A stretch of DNA of 64,000 nt. Source: Adenophora triphylla var. japonica. Taxonomy: Eukaryota > Streptophyta > Magnoliopsida > Asterales > Campanulaceae. Numbering within the stretch: the first letter of the stretch is position 1; the number at the start of each line of letters is the position of its first letter. The stretch is from positions 1 to 64,000 of the forward strand of contig JAFEMH010006973.1 of assembly GCA_022495995.1 (NCBI GenBank), read 5' to 3'. The notes below the pieces were generated by a model. That model saw only the letters and a program-made list of their open reading frames with translations, had not been told where the DNA came from and ran no database searches. Both the position numbers and the translations under genes were made by a program. This document shows, one piece after another, positions 54,771-64,000 of the stretch.

Positions 54771-56003
54771 GGGGGAGTGACGGACCGTTTTTACGGCTGA
54801 ACTGGATGGGCTGTTAGACCTTGCTACTTCGATACTGAAAAGACGGCTCCCGAGGACTCTCAACCACTCTCGGTTCGCTGGAGGGGGTGAAAGGCAAGGT
54901 TTAGACTCTGGAGGGTCTTTTTTTTGGATAAAGGGGGGAAAGCCCATGCGACATGCATTTTCCTTTTTTTATTTTTGTTGTTTAATTTACTTAAAACATG
55001 TTTTCTCAGAATCCTAAATGGGTTGAAAAAGATTGCTCTTCTTTTTCGCAACTATTCTAGATCATGGGTCAGTGGAAACCATCACTACGGCTATAAGCCC
55101 CTCGTTTTGCACATGTATTTCGACCTCCCGTGGTGGACAGCCCCGGGCGAGGGTCCTATAGGGCAAGCGGTTTCCACCAACCAAAAGAAAAACGAACCTA
55201 AGGATCGAGCCTGTCATGTCCGTTTTAATGCGTCCGCCATATGAATAGTGAACGAAGCCAGTATCCTAAGTCAAGATCGGGTCAAGAATTCGGCATGACC
55301 TCTCTTTATCTTGCTCGCGCAAGGGATCTTTGACTTTAGGGTTTTGGCTAGGTCATATTGTCATGGATGACGCATTAAAGGCTTTGATGACATGGTGTCA
55401 TATGGGCATGGACGTATATCCGGTATGGATCATTGTCTAAGTTTAGCTTTAGAAATCAAGATCGAGTCAAGAATTTAGCATGGCCTTTCATCGTCTTGAT
55501 CTCGCAAGACATCTTGATTTCTAGGCTTTGACTCAGATAATGGCTGACATGGGATATGTATACAGGCTTTATGACATGGACTGGGTTAAAAACCAACCGA
55601 GTCTTTGGATAGAGTGTGACGCAAAAGTGCATGGTTGACACTGGCTAGGATGGGAAGTTTGGAATGATCCCATGCGCGCAAGAAAGGCATAGAAACACCA
55701 ATCGAACTGCATTTGAGACCATCCCGGATTTGGGGTTGTAGTGTGCAGTGTACAGGATAAGAGTGCACTTAGTGTGCGGTCACTAAACTTCCTTTTCTGA
55801 GTAAAACAAAAAGTTTTTACATAATGAGTTTTAAAAGGATGTACACATATATATTATAATGCATTTTTTTTATTTTTTGAATAAGCAAAAAAGTAAAACA
55901 CATGCACACACACACACAACTGTTAAAGAAATGGTAAAATGAAAGTTTGACCCTCATCATTGTTTTAAAAATCTTTTTTTTTTTAAGTTTTTAAAAGAAA
56001 ACT
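54771..56003 (-). other. Outer-Tat 5' leader
   Basis: Non-coding leader of about 1.2 kb between primer site and gag. It contains a diverged tandem duplication of about 170 bp (from about 55258 and 55427) with TCAAGATCGxGTCAAGAATT, CATGGCCT/CATGACCT and CTTTGACT words. No supported ORF. Confidence 0.55.
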
Positions 56004-56021
56004 TCCCCAGCGGAGTCGCCA
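56004..56021 (-). promoter_or_regulatory. Outer-Tat primer binding site (Arg-type)
   Basis: Minus strand TGGCGACTCCGCTGGGGA, two bases from the LTR end. It fixes the orientation of this element. Confidence 0.8.
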
Positions 56022-56023
56022 AT

Positions 56024-57368
56024 TGAAATTACCCGATCCGGCGCGCGAACGGCATCTCGCGTTGGGAGTTCATGCTGTTTTTGTAGAGTCGTCACACCGT
56101 TTTGATTATGGCCAAACCATTGAGAAAAGGCTATTTTTTTTTTTGTTGTGTGATGAAATTTTGAGTTCGGAGATCAGATTACGCCTCGGGAAGATATTTT
56201 TTAGTGCTCACCCGAGTCGCCTAGTATACACGAGTCTTTCTGTACCCTTTTCTTTAAATGTTGTGTGTGTGTGCTTTTAGATAAAATGCATTTGAAAGTA
56301 AATAATGGAAAGACGGTGCAGGGAATATTAACAAACCGCTATCACCGTTCGACCTCTATAGTGCAATGGAAGGTCTTGTGGGATCGTTTGGACGGTTTGG
56401 GTCTACGTAAATAGTAAATAATGACTACATTGTAAGCAGTATATTTAAAGCAGTAATGTATTTAAAGACTGAAATTTAAAACAGTATTTAAACGTGCGAA
56501 AGGGGAACTCACCAATGTTGGTTAAGTTCTATCTTTCTAGGGTTTGTATGAGGAATGTGTTTGGTTGAGGGTGTTTAAAGATGAGAGAGGTTTTGCCCTC
56601 AATAATGGCAAAATCTCCCCTAATTAACTCTCGGTTTCACACTCGGAGTATCTAAATAGGAGAGAAATTCTGCACTCACTCGGGCAGAACCTCCCCTAAT
56701 TAGCACTCATTCACACTCGTTTTGACTCACGAGTTTGGACCGGTTTGAGCCGTTTGGGTGTTTGGAGTTTGGTTGGGGATGAATAGGGTTTGTGGGTCAT
56801 CAGGGGGTCGATCGGGACGAACCGGGATGGACCGGGATCGCCTCGGGAGGGCTCGGAGCGCCTCTGGAGGCCTCGAGAAGGACTGGGGGGCCTCGGAATG
56901 GACCCGAAAGGGCTGAAAATAGCTTAGAATGAAGGGGGAAGGCATGAGGAGCTTGAGAGCTGTGATTTATGAGCTGGGGAATGTTGATATTTATAGGACC
57001 AAAAAAATTGCAAAGAGGTCCGTACGGACCTCTTTGTAATTAGACATTTTTTTTATTTTTCTGGATTTGAGGGAATATTTGGGACTTTGGGGAGATTTTG
57101 GGGAAATTCTGTCGTGTTGACAAAGATGTTTATACGGACACATCATGCTTTTACACATGTGTCCGTACGGACATATATGCAAGCTGACATATTTTTTGAA
57201 TTTTTGTCATTTCCTGCAATGCCCTTGAATTCCTTTTTATGCCTGAAAGGTCCTCCCTTGGTTTGGTTGGTCAGTTTGAACCTTTTGGACGTTACGGGTC
57301 TTCGGGATCACGAATGCGTGAATCCTCGGTGTTTCCCGTATGCTCGGATGGAGAGCTGTCCGGATTTT
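56024..57368 (-). repeat. Outer-Tat 5' LTR, outer limit uncertain
   Basis: Starts on the plus strand with TGAAATTACCCGATCCGG next to the primer site. The far end is not visible and may be cut by the Copia-B LTR at 57369. A minus-strand TATA (CCTATAAATATC, about 56988-56998) has immediately upstream a perfect 26-bp palindrome at 57011-57036 centred on GGTCCGTACGGACC, and a second GTCCGTACGGAC at 57161-57172. Confidence 0.6.
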
Positions 57369-58881
57369 TGATTTTTTTTTTTGTAATTTTTGCTTAATTA
57401 GGGTTTTGATTGTTTTATACTCTAAATGTTCTTCTAGGTCATGATTTGTGACAGATTTATCAATATATTATCATTTCTTAGTATTTGTTTACATCTTTTG
57501 AAACCTTTAAACCGTTATAGGTTTGTTCTAGAAATTTTTTGTGGATAAATTTTCTTTGTTGATTTAGCTGCGTCACACACCCCATAATTAGTAGTTATTA
57601 ATAGCAAAATGGTCTGATTGTGATCATTTGATGTTCAACATCTATGTCAGCTATGCAATCGCATGTTAAGTTTATCTTGCTTTATTTTTTTCTAGCACAC
57701 AATAATATTTTCTTTGTTTACGAAAAAAAAAATATATAATTTAATAAATAAAAGTGATACAAGTAATCTCGATTTCGATTCCTAAGAGAAAGTATAATAA
57801 ACATAAGAGTCGACTATTTGGTGACTCAAGTGGGTTGGTTTCTTAAGTTAGGCTCTCTGATATTATCCAATTCTTATACCCCAACTACATGGCATATCTT
57901 GGTATACTCATGGGTTCGATCCCCCCAGAAGTTAGAGGGTAGGCTTTTTCTCTCTAGGATTTCTTAGGCGCTTCTGTGTGTGTGTGTGTGTGTGAGAGTA
58001 GTAAAAAAAAAAAGAAAGGGAAAACATAAAATATCTTTGTGTTTGTTTTCTTGTACTTAGGAGAATATGGCATATGTTTATTAAGGTATTTGGTATCTTT
58101 AGTTTCAATATTGTCGTATAATGTGAAAGCTCATCCCTCATTTATGTGATAATGTTGATACCTATCTTTATTTAACATTTCTCGTGGTTAATTGTAGAGA
58201 ACTCACCAAGTGGCATTTTGAAATTTTTACATGTCATTGATTTAATGTTTGAAGGGACAAATAATAATATAGTTCTTGGAGTGATTATCTAAAATCCGGA
58301 ATTAACTAGTAAAGTATTATTATATAAAAATTTTGGAGCACTCATCTCATATCCAATTGATTTTGAGGTGTAACCTCATATTATTGGGTTTGCTGCCATT
58401 TAAGTTGGGAACGCCTAAATTAGGGGAATTAAACAATCGAAATTCGGAACTCCTGGACATCTGCAGGGAGTGGTCGCGCAAATCTAATAGTGTGGTCACG
58501 TTAAGTTTCTGTCCAAACCGATCGATCGCGCCCATCGAAGCTAGCGATCGCGCGCCTCACGCGGTAGGTCGGATCCGAGTTTTTAAGCGGCCAATCTGAA
58601 TCAGGGTTGTAAAATCCCGCATGGTTAGGATTAGGGCATATAAATAGAGCCTACCCCCAACCATGTTTGTAGTTATTTTTGCTTATTTGTATTTCTAGAT
58701 TTAGGGTTTGCATAGACAAGAATTCGTACACTAGATTAGAGATTGTAACTTGTTGATTTTCAGAAAATAATAATATTCTCTCCCTCTGCCCTTGGATATA
58801 GCCAAGTTGGTAACCACATATATCTTTGTGTTGTGTGATTGTTGTTTGTTTTCTATCTTCTACATAGACTCTATTCTAACA
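57369..58881 (+). repeat. Copia-B 5' LTR with SINE insertion
   Basis: Closely similar to 16654-18093. TATA TATAAATA at 58639-58646, GC-rich cluster at 58470-58570 (GGTCGCGC, GCGATCGCGCGC and decayed GGTCACGT). Longer than copy A mainly because of the SINE at 57911-58017. Confidence 0.7.
57911..58017 (+). mobile_element. 5'-truncated SINE copy in Copia-B LTR
   Basis: Begins at the B-box (GGTTCGATCCCCCCAGAAG), continues to a (TG)n tract and an A-tail. Copy A at the matching place has only GAAT between TATACTCA and GGGAAAACAT. Same family as the SINE at 266-397. Confidence 0.8.
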
Positions 58882-58911
58882 AACTGGTATTAGAGATGGT
58901 CAGGTTGAGAA

Positions 58912-61030
58912 ATGTCTATGGTTGTTTCACTGCAAAAGAAGATGGGATCTGGAATAGAATCACCGATCGACAAGTTTAATGGCAATACTAGTTTTTTTTT
59001 TCTTTGGAAAATAAAAATGAAAGCCTTGTTGAGAGACAAGGGCTTTAATGGCTGTTGTATTCGGGAATCGTCTGGATTCAAGGCAAATCAGAAATCGTTC
59101 CCACCTGTGCTGTCGCGGCTGCAACAACAGAAGGTTCGGAGAAAGCGAAGAATGTAGCAGAGAATGAACAGGCAGATCTGATCGCGCTAGATGAGAGGGT
59201 CTACTCTAAGATTATCAGGTGTCTTGATGATGATGTTCTAGCGGATATACCAAATACCTATTCTGGAGGTGCTTTGTGGCTTGCGTTGGAAGACATGTAT
59301 TTGACACGATCATTGACCAACAAGCTATATCTGAAGCAGAGGCTATATTCTCTCCAAATGCAGGAAGATTGCTAATAAGGATGCTGCATTAATGCTTCTT
59401 GTTTCCTTGCCTTTATCATATGAGCACTACGTTGACTCTAGTATTAGTGGTAAAGAGACAGTGAATCTAAACGAGGTGAAATCCTCGCTCAATACTAGAG
59501 AGCTACGTCGTAAGGCAAGCGGTAATCGTGGTACAGATAATTAGATAACATGTTTGGTTGTGGAAGGCACTAGGGGTTCTAGCAGTAAACAGAAGAAGAA
59601 GAAATCTTCTAGCAAGAAGGGTCCGGAACCTGATGATATTGTAATTACTGCAAGGGAAAGGAACATTGGAAGACAGATTGTCATATGAAGAAGCGAGGCG
59701 AGCCTCCAAGTCGCAATTAAGCTAATGCTGCTGCAGTTGATACGATTAGCTTTGATGGGGATTATGCTCTATTGATAGAAGAATCTTCAAACATTCGGAT
59801 TCGTGGATTCTTGATTCTGAGGCTTCTTATCATATCAGTACGAGTAGAGAGTAGTTTACAACCTATGAGCAGGTAGATGGTGGTAAATTCATATGGACAA
59901 CAGTATTACTTACATGGTGGTTGGTATTGGCTCTATCAAGTTGCGGACTCATGATGGTAAGTTCTATACTTTGAACGATGTGGAACATGTTCCACAAATG
60001 ACTAAGAACCTGATATCTCTTAGTCAGCTCAACATCAAAGGGTAAAGTTTCAAAGGTAAATGTGGAGTAGTTTATGTCTACAAAAGTTCTGAAGTGATTA
60101 TGAAAGGCCTTAAGTGGAGCTCCTTGTATTTCTTCCAAGGAAAGACGCTTTCTGGGTCAGTATTGGTTGCATCATCTAAAGTGGTCAAGGAGGATATGAC
60201 CAAGTTGTGGCATATTAGGCTTGGGCACATGAACATTATAGAGATGCATATATTGGCTAATCATGGTCTTCTATGTGGCCATAAGGTCAAGGACCTTAAG
60301 TTCTGCGAGCATTGTGTACTTGGGAAGATGCAGCGAAGCAAGTTTCCTAAGGGGGTTCACACAATGAAGGGCAGTCTGGATTACATTCACTCGTATTGTT
60401 GGGAAGCTTCACGTCAGGAATCATTGAGGGGTCACAGGTATTTCTTATCTATGATTGATGACTACTCGAGGAAGACCTGGGTAATTATTATAAAGCACAA
60501 GAGTAGGGCTCTCACCAATTTCAGACAGTGGAAGACATTAGTAGAGAATCAGACAGGGAAGAAGATCAAGCGACTCCGGACAAATAATGGGTTGGAGTTC
60601 TGTAGTGCTGAGTTCGATGAGTTCTGTAAGCAAGTGTAGATTTCTAGGCATCTTACTATCAGAGGTACACCACAACAAAATGGTATAGCAGAGCGCATGA
60701 ATCAGTCATTGTTGGATAGGGCAAGGTGCATGCTCTCCAATGCAGGGTTGTTTAAGCGGTTATGGACAAAAGCGATTAGTACAGCATGTTACTTGATAAA
60801 TCACGGACCAAATACAGATATCAGTCTCAAAGTTTCCAATGAGGTATGGTTAGGTAAACCCGTTGATTATTCTAATTTAAGAGATTTTGGTTGTACTACT
60901 TATTATCATGTAGATGTGGGAAGTTGGAGCCGAGGGATAGAAAAGGAGTCTTCATGGGTTATGGGGATGGTGTCAATGGATACCGGATTTGGTCTTCATC
61001 AGAGGGTAGGGTAATAATAAGCAGGATGGT
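58912..61030 (+). pseudogene. Copia-B gag-pol relic
   Basis: Gag starts at 58912 (MSMVVSLQKKMGSGIES, FLWKIKMKALLRDKG) and, after frame changes near 59090 and 59373, shows IIRCLDDDVLADIP and ALWLALEDMYLTRSL. The zinc knuckle at 59640-59681 is canonical, CNYCKGKEHWKTDC. The protease motif is LDSEASYHI (catalytic D-S-G lost). The open frame at 60094-60639 holds pre-integrase WHIRLGH and FCEHCVLGK, then integrase with both catalytic Asp changed (SLDYIHSYCW, RTNNGLEF). A stop at 60637 is followed by RGTPQQNGIAERMNQSLLDR with the Glu intact, then ALSO-type C-terminal sequence to GRVIISR near 61020. Not functional; serves as uninterrupted reference for copy A. Confidence 0.85.
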
Positions 61031-61034
61031 GTCA

Positions 61035-62445
61035 ATGTTTCCCCACATAAGTCAAATCCGCCTACACATCATTAATTGAAGAACTCCATACGCACGAAGG
61101 ATCATACCATTAAATTTGTCCATATCAAGCTTTATACAGTACCCATTCCAATGCTAACTAAAAACTGCTATTATACACAAACTTGCTAAGGTTAATTAAC
61201 TTCTCAACTTGAAAGGAAGTCCATCACACTACACACAACCTATTTTTCAAGAATCTAGATAGTCTTCTAATCTCTTCCTTTCAAGTAACTAAATTCTCCA
61301 AACTCTTAGGATCGGTAACAAATCCCACAAGAGAGCTTCAAAAAGGTAAGGTTCCCACTTAACAACATAAAACAATTGCAGCCACTCTCGAGTAGAGGGT
61401 AAGAAAATTCCGGTCTATCTAAGTTAACTTCCTCGAAGCACACGCTATTACTTTCCCATTTCTCATAATATCACAACCTAATCTTCCTTTAATACGCACT
61501 TAAAATTCACAAGGTCCTCACATCCATTAGGTAAGGTAAGGATCAGATCTATAACCAATCTATTCTCCATCTCTATCAATATGATTCATCCTTATTACAT
61601 CATACACCATTTATATATTCTTTAGAGTTAACTAAATCAATGATTTTACAATTCTCAAGAATTCCCTAAAAATTCCATCGGTAGTACTTACCAGCCCAAA
61701 GATCACGGACTCAATCCTCATAAGATCCATGGTAACATCCGAGTTTAAGACTATAGAACCCAAAATTTGGAATCCTCTCAAGCCAACTCACACTAGCTAA
61801 ACTTTGCATACAAGGACTCCTCACAAGGAATCATTAACCCAACTCTCAAATGATTTTCATGATCTTCCCGGAACTTTAATTAACAAAGAGACCATCAATT
61901 CTAATTACCATAAAGCCATCAAAATAAGGATTAAAATTCTGATTATCATACTTAGAATCAACACATGAGATACTTTTATGGAAACACAATTACCATCTAC
62001 CCACAACTAGCACGTAAAATTTCCGGAAAGACTTCTTATCCAAGTCTAACAAATACCCAATATCCTTCACACCTTTAACCGTAACTTTCGCCTTTTAATG
62101 CTTATATAACAAGAATACCATATAAAGGTTTATCTATATCAAATACCAATATAATCAAATTAGGTATAGAAAAGGAGACTCACCTCTTAGGATAGTCTAC
62201 CAATGCACAACAACTACTTAACTCTCCAGGTCAAGTATATCTCATAATTACAAATTGATAATCATACCAAATCAACTGGCAATCCATGCCCAGTTATACC
62301 ACATCATCATCGTGGTAAACCAAAGGAGATTTGAGGTATCCTCTCATAAGAGCAGAATCCTCTAACAATAAAACAAAATCTCAAGCAATGTATGCCACAT
62401 AGAAGCAAAATGTGATGCCAAACATAAATGATATGAAACAGGATC
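61035..62445 (-). pseudogene. Gypsy-3 pol relic
   Basis: Strongly degraded, shortened pol. It aligns in order with the Gypsy-2 internal region (GAAGAACTCCATACxxACGAAG near 61077 as at 30660; TGCAGCCACT/CTCGAG near 61378; the CAAGGTCCTCACATCCATxAG block near 61510). Only about 1.4 kb remains where Gypsy-2 has 2.6 kb, and no catalytic motif can be read. Confidence 0.7.
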
Positions 62446-63596
62446 TTAAAAAATATGACCCCTAACTTCTGAGACAGGTAATATACCTCTAGTGACCTCT
62501 GAGGGAGCTATCTCTCCTAGGCCCGAAACACGTACTCGACCTTGAACCTTCTCTTTTGGTTTCCCTTCCTTATCTCTTTTTTTACCACCTCTTTGTTGTC
62601 CACCCAGCTGACCACTGCTTGAAGCTCGTCCCCGCTGCAACCTTGGGCAATCCCTCCTAAAGTGTCCCATTGCTCCACAATTAATACACTTGCCTTGCTT
62701 ACTCCAACACAGATCTTCGGTATGTCCAATCTTTTTGCAAAATTTACAAATCATCCCATACTGTTTGGATATTGGCCAAGACGAAGAAGCTACAACAAGT
62801 TCCCCTCTCACACTTCCTGAAGTTAAAGCCCTTGGCTGTCCTCTAATGATTTTGGATCCTTGTCCTAGATACTTTGGTTTATTTCTAATCCCACCTTCCG
62901 ATTTTCCACTATTTTCCTCAATGCTATTATCGATCTTATATGCTCTATCTATGGCTGTCTGGTAATTGGTGAAGCTATCAATCACTAATTTCTTCCTAAA
63001 CTCAATCCTCAAACCTGTTACAAACCTATGAACTCTTCTCGCTTCATGCGATACCAAATGAGGGCAACATCTAGCTAATTCCTCAAACCGGACTGAATAC
63101 TGATTCACCGTCATGTTCCCTTGTTTTAGTCCTAAGAATTCAATCTCCTTCTTATCCCTTGTAACCATTGAAATGAAATAATCCTCGAACTGCTGAGTGA
63201 AATTATCCCAAGTCTGGGGTATATGATCCCGCTCCCAACTTTCTTCAAAATCTGCCACCACTGATCAGCTGGACCTTCAAGTTTGAAAACGGCATATCTA
63301 ACTTTTTCTTCGTTGCGACTCTCCATAACCTCAAATATTTTGTTCATTTCTGCTAACCATTTTTCTGCCCTTAACGGATCCGGATATCCATTAAAACTCG
63401 GTGGGTTCATCTTCACAAATCTTTCCAATCCATCACTTTGACATCCCTCAAGTTGATTCGAAACTGATCCTCTAGTCTCCATATTCTGTACAAACATCCT
63501 GAATAATTTCATCATCTCTTCATTCTGAATTCCACCTATACCCATATTTCCTTCATTTTCTAGAACCTTTCGCTGATCATCATTGCTTCCGGCCAT
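62446..63596 (-). pseudogene. Gypsy-3 Gag, one frameshift
   Basis: Starts MAGSNDDQRKVLENEGN at 63596. Capsid domain: FVKMNPPSFNGYPDPLRAEK, AVFKLEGPADQWW, then a frameshift near 63245 (WQILK changes frame, then SWERDHIPQTWDNFTQQFED). Continues YSVRFEELARCCPHLVSHEA and KPKYLGQGSK linker. Both nucleocapsid knuckles are canonical: CKFCKKIGHTEDLC and CINCGAMGHFRRDC, unlike Gypsy-2, whose first knuckle has lost its last cysteine. The frame extends beyond the gag tail into EVTRGILPVSEVRGHIF, equivalent to the start of the protease linker. One indel away from a full-length gag. Confidence 0.85.
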
Positions 63597-63697
63597 TAGA
63601 ATGAACTCCTGCATTAAACACTCGGCATCAATTACCACACATTCCCCCTTAGTTTAGACATCTACCCTTGACCTCTAAACTAAGCTCTGATACCAAC

Positions 63698-64000
63698 TGT
63701 GAGCACCCCAACCCGGGACCTAACGCGTGTCCCGAGCTTGAGAAGCTCAAACTAAGAAAAACCATCTTAATTTTTTTTAAAACTTTTATTTCACTTTAAA
63801 ATAAAATCAATTCTCAAACTTCCAAAATAAAATCAACTGATAATATCTCCACTCGGAGGAATTTAAACAGATACTTCAATAACCATACTTGATCAATTAC
63901 ATTGAAAACTCTAATTAACATTGTTTAACAAAAGAGTTTTCCATACAACTTATAAAAGAGTAATACTTAAATAGGACTCCCGACAACCCACTCATATACC
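63698..64000 (-). repeat. Gypsy-3 right (5') LTR, partial
   Basis: Begins TGTGAGCACCCCAACCCGGGACC, related to the Gypsy-2 LTR start TGTGGACACCCCAACCCGGAACC, with shared CGTGTCCCGAGC; diverges afterwards. It continues past the window. Confidence 0.8.

Larger units (their letters stand above)
36753..57368 (-). mobile_element. Outer Tat/Ogre-like element, 3' truncated, split by inner Tat
   Basis: Minus-strand element assembled from 36753-38458 (gag C-terminus and protease) and 54592-57368 (gag N-terminus, 5' leader, primer site, 5' LTR). The two halves adjoin once the inner element and one GAGCC duplicate are removed, and the gag frame continues across. RT, integrase and the 3' LTR are absent: the element stops at the Copia-A junction. 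Primer type and protein motifs match Ogre/Tat-lineage Gypsy elements. Confidence 0.8.
57369..61030 (+). mobile_element. Copia retrotransposon, copy B (3' truncated)
   Basis: LTR 57369-58881, primer site TGGTATTAGAG at 58885, then gag-pol relics without the Gypsy insertions seen in copy A. It ends within the integrase C-terminal region near 61030, where Gypsy-3 internal sequence begins without an LTR. Confidence 0.85.
61035..64000 (-). mobile_element. Gypsy-3: Ty3/Gypsy element, left LTR missing
   Basis: Internal region 61035-63697 and the start of a 5' LTR at 63698, cut by the window end. Primer site GTTGGTATCAGAGCTT complement at about 63682-63697. The 3' LTR and its polypurine tract are absent: internal sequence equivalent to Gypsy-2 at about 30630 joins Copia-B directly. 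Confidence 0.85.

Noticed and set aside
54543..54947. 134-codon minus-strand frame treated as one gene
   Set aside because: The last residues come from the inner-Tat LTR and the first part is leader; only 54592-54770 is supported as gag.

Overview
This window reads as plant nuclear DNA, almost certainly a eudicot. It is dense with Stowaway-type MITEs whose ends begin CTCCCTCCGTCCC next to a TA target, and it holds hAT, MULE and Helitron ends, a tRNA-derived SINE, and nested Copia and Ty3/Gypsy LTR retrotransposons primed by tRNA-Met or by an Arg-type tRNA. The MITE interior (GGAGAGAGAATGAGTGG) resembles Lamiales genomes, but that placement is a guess. I see no intact host protein gene, tRNA or rRNA. 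Nearly every open frame belongs to a mobile element, and most are decayed.

Layout. 1-16.65 kb is a DNA-transposon field: one SINE, about ten Stowaway-like MITEs (several seated in (TA)n tracts), five hAT-type elements and one 1.1 kb MULE-type element whose target duplications can be read directly, a probable Helitron 3' end, and a five-unit array at 15.2-15.6 kb that pairs the plant snRNA promoter element RTCCCACATCG with a TATA box at constant spacing. 16.65-36.75 kb is a Copia element (copy A) split by two minus-strand Ty3/Gypsy elements: Gypsy-1 (18287-26345, TSD CAAAG) and Gypsy-2 (27629-36600, TSD TCACA). One LTR of Gypsy-2 carries a further hAT insertion that is absent from its sister LTR. 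36.75-57.37 kb is a minus-strand Tat/Ogre-like element (outer Tat) interrupted by a 16.1 kb plus-strand Tat/Ogre-like element (inner Tat, 38459-54586, TSD GAGCC). 57.37-61.03 kb is a second Copia copy (B), which preserves both empty sites for Gypsy-1 and Gypsy-2. 61.03-64 kb is Gypsy-3, minus strand, cut by the window edge.

How the parts work together. The inner Tat element is the most interesting object. Downstream of a decayed gag-pol it carries two antisense genes: a DUF7745-like gene (48270 down to about 46729) and a spliced plant-mobile-domain (PMD) gene (51256 down to about 48900). A GC-rich palindrome, TGTCGNNCGACA, mostly arranged as paired 45-bp dyads, occurs repeatedly in both LTRs and again just upstream of each antisense gene, so sense and antisense units seem to share a cis-element. 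The other LTR families here each carry a different GC-rich palindrome set in their LTRs.

Elements with nearly matching LTRs (Gypsy-1, inner Tat) have badly broken internal genes, which suggests they moved as non-autonomous elements using proteins supplied in trans.
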